Of a stretch of 64,000 bases of DNA, positions 54,399 to 62,899 are shown piece by piece; the first letter of the stretch is position 1; each line of letters begins with the position of its first letter. This stretch comes from Tropicibacter oceani (GTDB lineage Bacteria; Pseudomonadota; Alphaproteobacteria; Rhodobacterales; Rhodobacteraceae), in contig NZ_CP124616.1 of NCBI RefSeq assembly GCF_029958925.1, positions 3,038,001 to 3,102,000 of the forward strand, written 5' to 3'. The notes under the pieces were generated by a model. It searched no databases, was not told where the DNA came from, and saw only the letters and a program-made list of their open reading frames with translations. The position numbers and the translations under genes were made by a program.

Positions 54399-55157
54399 AT
54401 GGAACTCTGGTTTGCCCCCCTGCGCACCGCGCTTGCCGCCTGGCTGGCCGAGGCCGGGCAGGATCACATGTCCCCGCTGGGGATGTACTTGGCCGCCGAT
54501 ATGGTGGTGAAGGGTGTGATGGTCTCGCTTGCGGTGGCCTCTGTCCTGGTCTGGGCGGTCTTTGTCGTCCGGCTGGTGCTGCTGGCCTTTGCCCGCCGCC
54601 GCCTGCGCCGGACCTATCGTGCGCTGGACCGGGCCGGTTCGCTGGATGCCGCGCGGGGCCGCTTTGCCCGCGGAAACGGCGTGGTCGGCGCGATGGTGCG
54701 CGCCGCGCTGGATGAACGCCAGCGTTCGGGCGGCGCGCCCGCCGATGGCATCAAGGAACGCGCCGACAGCGCCCTGTCGCGGATCGAGGCAGGCGCCGCC
54801 CGCAGCATGCAGAGCGGCACCGGCCTGCTGGCGATCACCGGATCGACCGCACCCTTTGTCGGACTGTTCGGCACCGTCTGGGGCATCATGAACAGCTTTG
54901 TCTCGATCGCCGAGACCAACACCACCAACCTTGCCGTCGTCGCGCCCGGCATCGCCGAGGCGCTGCTGGCCACCGCCATCGGCCTTGTGGCCGCGATCCC
55001 GGCCGTGATCTTCTACAACCTGCTTGCGCGGGGGACGGGCGGCTACCGGGTGGACCTGGCCGACGCGGCGGCGCTGGTCCTGCGCACCCTGTCGCGCGAT
55101 CTGGATCTTGCAACCCGCGCCGGCGATGTCGTCAGCCTGGCACAGGCGGCAGAGTAG
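54399..55157 (+). CDS. exbB: TonB-system proton channel subunit ExbB
   Basis: 252 residues from the ATG at 54399, 2 bp after the piuC stop. Three membrane helices of the MotA/TolQ/ExbB type: the first around [24 protein letters not shown], the second in [28 protein letters not shown] and the third in [26 protein letters not shown]. With ExbD it uses the proton gradient to energise TonB. Coordinates with exbD (4-bp gap) and tonB downstream. Confidence 0.95.
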   Translation: MELWFAPLRTALAAWLAEAGQDHMSPLGMYLAADMVVKGVMVSLAVASVLVWAVFVVRLVLLAFARRRLRRTYRALDRAGSLDAARGRFARGNGVVGAMVRAALDERQRSGGAPADGIKERADSALSRIEAGAARSMQSGTGLLAITGSTAPFVGLFGTVWGIMNSFVSIAETNTTNLAVVAPGIAEALLATAIGLVAAIPAVIFYNLLARGTGGYRVDLADAAALVLRTLSRDLDLATRAGDVVSLAQAAE

Positions 55158-55161
55158 GCTC

Positions 55162-55607
<446 letters not shown>

Positions 55608-55611
<4 letters not shown>

Positions 55612-56462
55612 GCCTGAGCTATCGCGGTTCCTCTGGACATTGGCCGCTGGCAGCGCTGGGCCTTGCGCTCAGCCTGTCGGCGCATGTCGCCCTGCCCGCC
55701 GGGGTGCTGACCCGCGCGCAGGCCCCGATACCGGACGTCGCGCAGCAGGAAACCGGCGTTCAGGGCGCGATCCTGTTCGATCTGTCCGACATCATCGCAG
55801 CCCCCTCGGCCGCCGGCGAAGACAGCGCCGAGGTGGCCGAGGCCATCGACGCGCCAACCGTCACCGAATCCCCCGAAGCGGTCGAGGCAGCCCGCGCCGT
55901 CGACGCGCCGCAGCTGAACCAGACCCCGTATGACGTGGCCGAGGATGACCTGAAATTCCGCATCGCCAGCCCGGATCCGGCAGAGGACACCGCCGAGAGG
56001 GCAACACAAATCGCGCAGGAATTTGTCGAAGAGCAGATCGACCAGGCGTCGCAGATGGGCGCCGTTGCGGCCGACGCCGCGACGGCTTCGGTCTCCGGGG
56101 TCGAAGCCGAGGCAAAGGCCGACAAGGCCGAAGCCAGCAGCGAGGGTCTGACAGCCGAGCAACTGCAAGAGGTCACCGACTGGCAAAAGGCCGTCGTGTT
56201 GCGCATCGCCAAGGCCAAGGCCTATCCGCAGCTTGCGCGCAAGAAGGGCATCGAAGGCGAAGTGATGGTGAAATTCACCCTCGACCGCTATGGTGCGATC
56301 CTGGACCGGGCGGTGCATGTCTCGTCGGGGTATCCGGTTCTGGACAAGGCGGCGTTGCAGGTCTTTGACGGGCTGGACAAGCTGCCGACCCCGCCCAACC
56401 ACCTGGCAGGCGACCGCTTTACCCTGGTGATCCCGCTGAATTACCGGATCAGAAAGGGCTGA
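55608..56462 (+). CDS. tonB: Energy transducer TonB
   Basis: 284 residues. An N-terminal membrane anchor (PLAALGLALSLSAHVALPAG, with a conserved SxxxH-type SAHVA) is followed by an acidic Ala/Glu/Asp-rich periplasmic linker rather than the classic Pro-rich one, then the C-terminal TonB domain (KAKAYPQLARKKGIEGEVMVKFTLDRYGAILDRAV). It carries ExbBD energy to the outer-membrane receptor. Last gene of the operon; its end overlaps the convergent FMN dehydrogenase gene by 14 bp. Confidence 0.93.
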
Positions 56463-57561
56463 AACCGGGCGGCAGCACGACATCCGTGCCGCCGATGTCA
56501 CCCAGCCTTCGCCGCCCCATCAGCGCCATCGTCACCTCCAACTCGTCGCGCAAAAGGCGCAGCACGTGGCTTGCCCCCAGCGCCCCGCCAAGGGCAAGCC
56601 CGTGGCACAGCGGGCGCCCGACCAGGACGGCCGTCGCACCCAGCGCCAGCGCCTTGTAGATGTCCTCGCCCCGGCGGATGCCGCTGTCCATCAGAAGCGG
56701 CACGGCGCCCTGGACCCGCGCGGCCACGGCAGGCAGCACGGAAATGGCCGAAGGCACCCCGTCCAGAACCCGGCCGCCGTGGTTCGACACGATGATGCCC
56801 GCCACCCCAGCCTTCACGGCCAGCGCCGCGTCCTCGGGGTGCAGGATGCCCTTGACCAGGACCGGCAAGGGCGCGTTGGCGCAGAACCAGGCCAGGTCCG
56901 CCCAATCGGGCAGCACATGGGCGATACGGTCAAAGATCGCAGATTCGTCTTCGGTCAGCGGCGCGAAGGATGGCGGCGCAAACCCGACAAGGTTCACCGG
57001 CACCATGTCGCCGGGCAGCGCAAAGCCTGCTTCGATCTCGGCGTCGCGCAGCCCGCTGACCGGGGCGTCGACCGTTACCACCAGCGCCTTGAACCCCGCC
57101 TGTGCGGCCCGCGCCGCCAGCGCCAGGGTGTCTGTGCGCGTGTTTTGCCAGTAAATCTGGAACCAGCCACACCCCGCCCCCGCTGCCCGGACCTGCGCCA
57201 TGGGGGTCGATGCCTGCGCGCTCAGCACCATTCCCAGCCCCTGCGCCGTTGCCGCCGCTGCAAGTCCCGCTTCGCCGTCCGGGTGCAGCAGCCTCTGCCA
57301 GGCCATCGGCGCCACCAGGATGGGCGCGGCCAGCCGTTGGCCGAACAGCGCAAGCGCCGTGCTGCCCCCGCGCAGATCGCGCAGTGCGCGCGGCAACAGG
57401 CGAACTTGGCCCAGATCGGACAGGTTGCGGTTCAACGTCCGCTCTTGCCCGGCGCCGCGCAGGAAATAGGCGGCAAGGTCTGTCGGCAGACTGCGTTCTG
57501 CCCGGTCCTGATAGCCGGAAAGCGAGGCAGCCGGCAGCCCGGCTAGGGCGGGCTGGGTCAT
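56449..57561 (-). CDS. FMN-dependent alpha-hydroxy-acid dehydrogenase/oxidase
   Basis: 370 residues, lactate dehydrogenase (LldD)/glycolate oxidase family. FMN- and substrate-binding segments: VAPMAWQRLLHPDGE, WFQIYWQNT, VLVKGILHPEDA, the catalytic-His loop IIVSNHGGRVLDG, and LLMDSGIRRGEDIYKALALGATAVLVGRP. It oxidises a 2-hydroxyacid, probably lactate-like, to the oxoacid. Its ATG overlaps the hemP stop (ATGA), so it is translated with hemP under an iron-type promoter, an unusual pairing for a lactate enzyme. Confidence 0.9.
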   Translation of the reverse strand: MTQPALAGLPAASLSGYQDRAERSLPTDLAAYFLRGAGQERTLNRNLSDLGQVRLLPRALRDLRGGSTALALFGQRLAAPILVAPMAWQRLLHPDGEAGLAAAATAQGLGMVLSAQASTPMAQVRAAGAGCGWFQIYWQNTRTDTLALAARAAQAGFKALVVTVDAPVSGLRDAEIEAGFALPGDMVPVNLVGFAPPSFAPLTEDESAIFDRIAHVLPDWADLAWFCANAPLPVLVKGILHPEDAALAVKAGVAGIIVSNHGGRVLDGVPSAISVLPAVAARVQGAVPLLMDSGIRRGEDIYKALALGATAVLVGRPLCHGLALGGALGASHVLRLLRDELEVTMALMGRRRLGDIGGTDVVLPPGFSPF

Positions 57562-57728
57562 TTCGTCAGGATAAGCTTGCCCGTTCGGGTGATCCGCAAG
57601 GTATAGGACTGGCCATTCAGGACAATTTCGGCCTTCACCTTGTTCGGGATCAGCCTTTCGGCGTCATACCGCACCGTGCCGTCGGCCGGGTCGGTCGAGA
57701 TGCTGGCAGGGATCGGGTCATTGGTCAT
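57558..57728 (-). CDS. hemP: Hemin uptake protein HemP
   Basis: 56 residues from the ATG at 57728, stop TGA at 57560-57558. The C-terminal GQSYTLRITRTGKLILTK is the HemP signature (L-R-I-T-R-x-G-K-L-I-L-T-K). HemP is a small cytoplasmic protein encoded in haem-uptake loci; in some proteobacteria it activates the haem receptor gene. No haem receptor or haem ABC transporter is in view. It overlaps the dehydrogenase start by ATGA, and a shared iron-type operator lies at 57829-57845. Confidence 0.92.
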   Translation of the reverse strand: MTNDPIPASISTDPADGTVRYDAERLIPNKVKAEIVLNGQSYTLRITRTGKLILTK

Positions 57729-57822
57729 CGTGGCTGTCTTTCTTTGCCTGCGGCGCGGACTGAATTTGCGGTTCGTCGCGGTGCGCAGAATAGGTGAGTG
57801 ATTGTGTCATGTTTTCGCACCG

Positions 57823-57851
57823 CTATAATCCAAGTATTTTAGTCAGGTAAA
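57823..57851 (-). promoter_or_regulatory. hemP promoter with iron-type operator
   Basis: On the minus strand TTTACC (57851-57846), 17-bp spacer TGACTAAAATACTTGGA (57845-57829), then TTATAG (57828-57823). The spacer shares TGAC(A/T)AAAATA(G/C)T with the receptor promoter at 51052, in the same position relative to -35 and -10. The hemP ATG is 95 bp downstream. Confidence 0.6.
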
Positions 57852-58233
57852 GGGTTCATTTCGCGCGACACCAAGGCAAGACTTGCCCCAGCGGAGTTCT
57901 TTTCTGGGTGTCCGGGATTTGACCGCTTTACGCGGAAGCGCGCGGGCTATCCGCGCCCAACCTGGCCGCCCGAAACTTGCCCCTTCTCAATGGGATTGGC
58001 CGGCCGCCATGCAATTGGATACGATCGGCGGCGCAGACGCCTGGGCAGTGTCATGTCCGCGCAAAGCATCATGGGCAGGCTCACGCCCCCCGGCGGACGC
58101 CAGCCCGCGAAAGTACCTGCAAAATGCGGACTTACGGATCGGACGGCTGCACCATCAATCCGGTCCACCGGCCGCCACACGGAACGCGTTGCAGGCCTGT
58201 TTCAGCTTGGCGGACAGCCTGGCGACGCAGATA
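57852..58233. other. Gene-free stretch between hemP promoter and tkt end
   Basis: About 380 bp between the hemP promoter and the 3' end of tkt. Short open frames on both strands here have no recognisable motif, no ribosome-binding site and arginine/proline-rich translations typical of chance frames in high-GC DNA. I see no RNA gene. Confidence 0.5.
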
Positions 58234-58248
58234 GGGGGCAGCGCCCCC
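58234..58248 (-). terminator. Palindrome 3' of tkt, shared with two other sites
   Basis: GGGGGCGCTGCCCCC on the minus strand, 11 bp beyond the tkt stop; the same 15-mer as at 297-311 and 44531-44545. It is followed on the minus strand by TATC without a long T tract. Probable transcription terminator. Confidence 0.6.
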
Positions 58249-58259
58249 TTCCCGGCCGA

Positions 58260-60260
58260 TCACAGCCGCGCCTCGGCGGCGGCGGCAACCGCCTCGGGGG
58301 TGATCCCGAAGTGGCGGTACAGGTCCGGATAATCGCCCGAGGCGCCGAACCCCTCCATCCCGATGAAAGCGCCCTCTGGCCCGATGTAGCGGTCCCAACC
58401 CAGCCGCACCGCGGCCTCGACCGCCACGCGCACCGTATTCGCCGGCAGCACCGCATCGCGGTAGGCCCTGTCCTGCGCCTCGAACAGCTCCCAGCAGGGC
58501 ATGGACACGACCGCCGTCGGGATGCCTTTGGCCTGCAACACCTCGCGCGCCTTCAGCGCCACCGCGACCTCTGAGCCGGTGCCGATCAGGGTCACGCGCC
58601 GCGCGCCGTCTGCCGCCTCGGCCAGGACATAGGCGCCGCGCGCCGTCCGGTTTTCCGACCCCGCCCCGCCGCGCAGCACGTCCAGCGGTTGGCGCGAGGC
58701 GATGATCGCGGTCGGCCCTTCGCGGTGATGCAGGCCCAGTTCCCAGGCCTCGGCCATTTCCACCGCATCGGCGGGGCGGATCGTCCACATGTTGGGAAAG
58801 GCGCGCAGGCTGGCCAGATATTCCACCGGCTGGTGGGTCGGGCCGTTCTTGCCGATGCCGATGCTGTCGTGGCTGAACACGAACAACCCCGGGATCCGCA
58901 TCAAGGCGGCCATGCGCAGCGTGTGCCGCATATAGTCGGAAAAGACCAGAAAGGTGGTGCCCATCGACACCAGCCCGCCATGCACCGTCATGCCGTTCAT
59001 CATCGCGCCCATGGCGTGTTCGCGCACCCCATAGTGGATATACCGCCCGCCGCGATCGCTGGCGGTAAAGGGCGCCAGCTGGCGTTTATGCTTGGTCGCG
59101 GCCTCAAGATCGGGCGCGCCCGAGATCAGTTCGGGGATGCATTCTGCCAGCGCCGACAGCATCTCGCCCGAGGCCTGGATGCCGGGGCGCGGGGTGTTTT
59201 CAGCGACAAAGCGTTGCTTGGCCTCGCGGATGGTCTGCTGCCAGCCTTCTGGCAGTTTGCCGGCCATGACGCGGTCCCACTCGGCGCGGTCCTGCGGGTC
59301 CATGGCGTCGACGCGGGCCTGCCAGGCGGCGCGGGCCTTTGCCCCGCTTTGCCCCGCCACGCCCCAGGCGTCATAGATGTGCTGCGGGATCTCGAAGGGC
59401 GCATAGGGCCATTCCAGGTTGGCGCGGGCGGCGTCGGTATCTTGCTTGGTGATCTTGCCGCCATGGGCGGCGCGGTCGTTCTGGATGCGCGGAATGCCGA
59501 ACCCGATCAGCGTCCGGCAGGCAATCATCGAGGGGCGCGGATCGCCCTTGGCCACCGCAATCGCCGCCGCCACGGCCTGCGCGTCATGGCCATCGACCGA
59601 TTGCACATGCCAGCCGTTGTTTTCAAAGCGTATCTGCTGGTTTTCCGACACCGCCTGATCGGTCGGCCCGTCGTCGGTCATCTGGTTGTCGTCCCACAGC
59701 CAGATCAGCTTGCCCAGTTTCAGGTGCCCGGCCAGCGCGATGACCTCGGCGGCGATCCCCTCCATCAGGCAGCCATCGCCGGTATAGGCATAGGTGTAGT
59801 GATCGACGATGCCGTCGCCAAAGCGGTGGTTCAGGATGCGTTCGGCCACCGCCATGCCCACCGCATTGGCGATCCCCTGCCCCAGCGGCCCGGTGGTGGT
59901 TTCGATGCCGGCCTGAATGTCAAACTCCGGGTGCCCGGCGGTGTGCGAACCGAGCACGCGAAACGCCTTGATCTGCGCCATGTCGATCTTGTCATAGCCC
60001 GCAAGGTGCAGCGCCGAATACAGCAGCATCGACCCATGCCCCGCAGAATGCACGAACCGGTCGCGGTCGGGCCAGTCGGGTACCTTGGGATCGTATTTCA
60101 GTGCCTGACTGAACAGCGCCGTGGCAATATCCGCCCCGCCCAGGGGCGTGCCGGGATGCCCGTCCTCGGCCCGTACGATCGCGTCCATCGACAAAAAGCG
60201 CATGGCATGGGCCATCGCGCGCAGATCTGGCGCCTGGGCCGTTTCGGATTGAACCTTCAT
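58260..60260 (-). CDS. tkt: Transketolase
   Basis: 666 residues from the ATG at 60260, with AGGAGC upstream; 52 further in-frame codons are not conserved-looking. Thiamine-diphosphate enzyme moving two-carbon units between sugar phosphates in the non-oxidative pentose phosphate pathway. Conserved segments: AEDGHPGTPLGGADI, HSAGHGSMLLYSALHLAGY, the ThDP motif TGDGCLMEGIAAEVIALAGH to WDDNQMTDDG, IHYGVREHAMGAMMNGM and HDSIGIGKNGPTHQPVEYLASLR. The terminator at 58234-58248 follows. Confidence 0.96.
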   Translation of the reverse strand: MKVQSETAQAPDLRAMAHAMRFLSMDAIVRAEDGHPGTPLGGADIATALFSQALKYDPKVPDWPDRDRFVHSAGHGSMLLYSALHLAGYDKIDMAQIKAFRVLGSHTAGHPEFDIQAGIETTTGPLGQGIANAVGMAVAERILNHRFGDGIVDHYTYAYTGDGCLMEGIAAEVIALAGHLKLGKLIWLWDDNQMTDDGPTDQAVSENQQIRFENNGWHVQSVDGHDAQAVAAAIAVAKGDPRPSMIACRTLIGFGIPRIQNDRAAHGGKITKQDTDAARANLEWPYAPFEIPQHIYDAWGVAGQSGAKARAAWQARVDAMDPQDRAEWDRVMAGKLPEGWQQTIREAKQRFVAENTPRPGIQASGEMLSALAECIPELISGAPDLEAATKHKRQLAPFTASDRGGRYIHYGVREHAMGAMMNGMTVHGGLVSMGTTFLVFSDYMRHTLRMAALMRIPGLFVFSHDSIGIGKNGPTHQPVEYLASLRAFPNMWTIRPADAVEMAEAWELGLHHREGPTAIIASRQPLDVLRGGAGSENRTARGAYVLAEAADGARRVTLIGTGSEVAVALKAREVLQAKGIPTAVVSMPCWELFEAQDRAYRDAVLPANTVRVAVEAAVRLGWDRYIGPEGAFIGMEGFGASGDYPDLYRHFGITPEAVAAAAEARL

Positions 60261-60435
60261 CGCTGTGCTCCTGTTGCCGGGCGCCTGCCCTTGACCCTGA
60301 TTAGCCAAATCCCGAAAGAGCGACAAAGAAGAATGACTTAATGATTGCTGTAGCCAGGCTAAACAAACACAGCCCCCGCAAGACAGGGAACCGCCGCGCC
60401 CAAGCCGCGTGACCATTCAGAATTCAAAGGGGAAG

Positions 60436-60512
<77 letters not shown>

Positions 60513-60558
60513 GTGCTTTGGCGTCTATAACCGCCCTGCAAATGCCCTGCAAGACGTA

Positions 60559-60585
60559 ACCGCACGGGGCTGGCCCCAATGCGGT
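60559..60585. terminator. Hairpin 3' of sufS
   Basis: ACCGCA and TGCGGT enclose an inner GGGG-CTGG-CCCC stem. It lies 20 bp beyond the sufS stop in the sense direction and upstream of tRNA-Arg. No long T tract; probable end of the suf transcript. Confidence 0.5.
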
Positions 60586-60604
60586 GTGCTTTGTGCGATG
60601 CGCC

Positions 60605-61825
60605 CTAGCCGAACAGATCGTGCGCCAGTTCCAGCGCGTCGATCAGCGCGTCGACCTCCTGGGTGGTGTTGTACAGCGCGAAAGACGCCCGGCAGGTCGC
60701 CGAGACGCCAAGATGGTCCATCAAGGGCCCGGCGCAGTGATGCCCGGCGCGCACCGCGACACCTTTTTTGTCAAGGATGGTCGAGATGTCATGCGCATGG
60801 GCCGCGCCCTGCATGGTAAAGGAGAAGATCGCCGCCTTGTCCGGGGTGGTCCCCTGCACGGTCAGCCAGTTCAGCCCGTCCAGCCGGGCGCGGGCATAGT
60901 CGCGCAGCGCCTTTTCATGGGCGGCGATATTCTCCATCCCCAGATCCATCATGTAGTCCAGCGCGACGCCCAGCCCGATCTGCTGGACGATGCCGGGGGT
61001 GCCGGCCTCGAACTTCATCGGCGGGTCGTTATAGGTGACCTCGTCCTTGTGGACCTCGCGGATCATGTCGCCGCCACCCAGAAAGGGACGCATTTCGTCC
61101 ATGCGTTCGCGCCGGATCCAGATCGCGCCCGAAGCGCTGGGGCCATAAAGCTTGTGCCCGGTGATGGCGTAGAAATCACAGCCGATATCGGCCACGTTGA
61201 CCGGCATGTGCACGGCGGCCTGGCTTCCGTCGACCAGCACCGGCACGCCCTTTTCGCGCGCCGCGGCGCAGATCGCCTTGACGTCGACCACGGTGCCAAG
61301 GACGTTCGACAGATGGGTGATCGCCACCAGTTTCGTTCTGGGTCCGATGGCGTCAATGACCTTTTGCGTGTCCAGCGCGCCGGTGGCGTCGACATCGACC
61401 CATTTCAGGGCAACCCCCTGCCGTTCGCGCAGGAAATGCCAGGGCACGATATTGGCGTGATGCTCCATCACCGACAGCACGATTTCATCGCCCGCCTGCA
61501 TGTTCGGCATGGCCCAGCCATAGGCCACCAGGTTGATGCCCTGCGTGGTGCCGGTGGTGTTGATCACCTCTTCGGCGTCGGGCACGCCCAGAAAGCGGGC
61601 GATGGTTTCGCGCACCGCCTCGTATTTCTCGGTCGCCAGGTTCGACAGGTAGTGCAGCCCGCGGTGCACATTGGCGTATTCCTCGGCATAGCCGCGGGTG
61701 ACGGCGTCGATCACCACCTGCGGTTTTTGCGCCGATGCGCCATTGTCCAGGTAAACCAGCGGCTTGCCGTTCACTTCACGCGAAAGGATGGGAAAATCGC
61801 GGCGGATTTCGGTGACGTCATACAT
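60605..61825 (-). CDS. sufS: Cysteine desulfurase SufS
   Basis: 406 residues from the ATG at 61825 (MYDVTEIRRDFPILSREVNG), overlapping the stop of the upstream gene by 8 bp. PLP-dependent; it takes sulphur from cysteine for Fe-S cluster assembly. The PLP lysine is in ITGHKLYGPSASG, MEHHANIVPW is conserved, and the persulphide Cys364 lies in RAGHHCAGPLM. It is the distal gene of sufD-yip1-yip1-sufS. The short active-site loop fits the group II (SufS) class. Confidence 0.95.
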   Translation of the reverse strand: MYDVTEIRRDFPILSREVNGKPLVYLDNGASAQKPQVVIDAVTRGYAEEYANVHRGLHYLSNLATEKYEAVRETIARFLGVPDAEEVINTTGTTQGINLVAYGWAMPNMQAGDEIVLSVMEHHANIVPWHFLRERQGVALKWVDVDATGALDTQKVIDAIGPRTKLVAITHLSNVLGTVVDVKAICAAAREKGVPVLVDGSQAAVHMPVNVADIGCDFYAITGHKLYGPSASGAIWIRRERMDEMRPFLGGGDMIREVHKDEVTYNDPPMKFEAGTPGIVQQIGLGVALDYMMDLGMENIAAHEKALRDYARARLDGLNWLTVQGTTPDKAAIFSFTMQGAAHAHDISTILDKKGVAVRAGHHCAGPLMDHLGVSATCRASFALYNTTQEVDALIDALELAHDLFG

Positions 61826-62405
61826 GGCCGGTAAGTCCTGCAGGAGTGAAGCCGACAAGGCTCAGGAAAATGGAAAGGCTGACCGCCATGGCGATCATGC
61901 CCAGGATCAGCACCACGACGGATTTGCCGATGCTGTTCAGACCGTGCGCCTCGTCCAGGAAGTGCACCGTGATATAGGCCCCGATGGCGGTCGCGGCAAA
62001 GACCAATGCGCTGCCCAGCTGTGGCGCGATCGGCAGGATGAAGGTGAACAGCACCTGCACCGCCACGCTGAGCGCCTGCAACCAGATCAGCAACAGCGCG
62101 ATGCTTTCGAACCGCGCCCGCCCGCCAAACATCTGGCCGATCCAGGTCAAGCTGGCGATGGTGGCCAGCAGCACGACACCGCGGATCGCCATCAGCGCCA
62201 GCGGATTGCCCAGCAGCCCCATGGCCTGGGTCGGCGGCATGAGCACCAGCGAGATCGAAAACACCAGCGCATTGCCGACCACCACAAGGGCAAAGCCCAG
62301 CACCAGCGCCTCGGTCGGCAGGCGCAGCGACAGCAGCAGGCGCGCCACGTCGCGCGGGGCGGTGACGGTCTGCAGGGCCAGTCGCAGAAAACCTTCGAAT
62401 GTCAT
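61818..62405 (-). CDS. YIP1-like membrane protein within the suf operon
   Basis: 195 residues from the ATG at 62405 (MTFEGFLRLALQTVTAPRDVARLLLSLRLP). Five hydrophobic helices, for example ALVLGFALVVVGNALVFSISLVLM and ALMAIRGVVLLATIASLTWI. It appears to be YIP1-family, as is its upstream neighbour. The start overlaps the upstream stop (ATGA) and the stop overlaps the sufS start, so it is embedded in the suf operon. No function in Fe-S assembly is known to me. Confidence 0.75.
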   Translation of the reverse strand: MTFEGFLRLALQTVTAPRDVARLLLSLRLPTEALVLGFALVVVGNALVFSISLVLMPPTQAMGLLGNPLALMAIRGVVLLATIASLTWIGQMFGGRARFESIALLLIWLQALSVAVQVLFTFILPIAPQLGSALVFAATAIGAYITVHFLDEAHGLNSIGKSVVVLILGMIAMAVSLSIFLSLVGFTPAGLTGHV

Positions 62406-62899
62406 TGCGTGCCTTCCCGGCCAAGATGGTGCGCGGCGCGCAGGCCGCCGACCCAGAACCAGACAAAGATCGCGAACCACAGCGCCCCGACCAGGGTCAA
62501 CCCCGGCCCCGGCCCGACAAAGCCCGCAACCAGCCCGTGCAACAACACCAGCGGGGTCGAGGCAAGAAGCGCCCAGACCAGGGCCAGCCGCGCGCCATAG
62601 CCGCCGCCCTTCCAGCCCAGCGGACGGCCGATGACCCCGACAAGGAACCCCAGAAGATACAGCAGCAGCGGAAAGATGAACACCGTCGCCAGCAAGGCCC
62701 CGCCCAGCAGCATGTTCAGCTCTTCGCCGGTCAGATGCGCCTGGCGCGACAGGGCCGGCCAGCGCGCAACGAACAGGACCACGCAGGCCGCCATGACGAT
62801 GGCCAGCAGCCGGTCCTCGCGCGGGCCGGCCGTCAGCAGGCGGCGCACCACCTTGCCCGGCCCCCGGTAGGTGGCCACGATATCGCGGGTCACCGGCAT
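62402..62899 (-). CDS. YIP1-like membrane protein within the suf operon
   Basis: 165 residues. Helices: LLAIVMAACVVLFVARW, LLGGALLATVFIFPLLLYLLGFLVGVI, LALVWALLASTPLVLLHGLVAGFV and LTLVGALWFAIFVWFWVGGL. Its N-terminus DIVATYRGPGKVVRRLLTAGPREDRLL looks like the YIP1-family leader. Its ATG overlaps the sufD stop (ATGA) and its stop overlaps the next YIP1 gene. Function unknown; the tight coupling suggests co-regulation with Fe-S assembly. Confidence 0.72.
   Translation of the reverse strand: MPVTRDIVATYRGPGKVVRRLLTAGPREDRLLAIVMAACVVLFVARWPALSRQAHLTGEELNMLLGGALLATVFIFPLLLYLLGFLVGVIGRPLGWKGGGYGARLALVWALLASTPLVLLHGLVAGFVGPGPGLTLVGALWFAIFVWFWVGGLRAAHHLGREGTQ

Noticed and set aside
57883-58332. 149-codon plus-strand frame between hemP and tkt
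   Set aside because: It runs into the tkt 3' end on the other strand, lacks a ribosome-binding site and has no recognisable motif.
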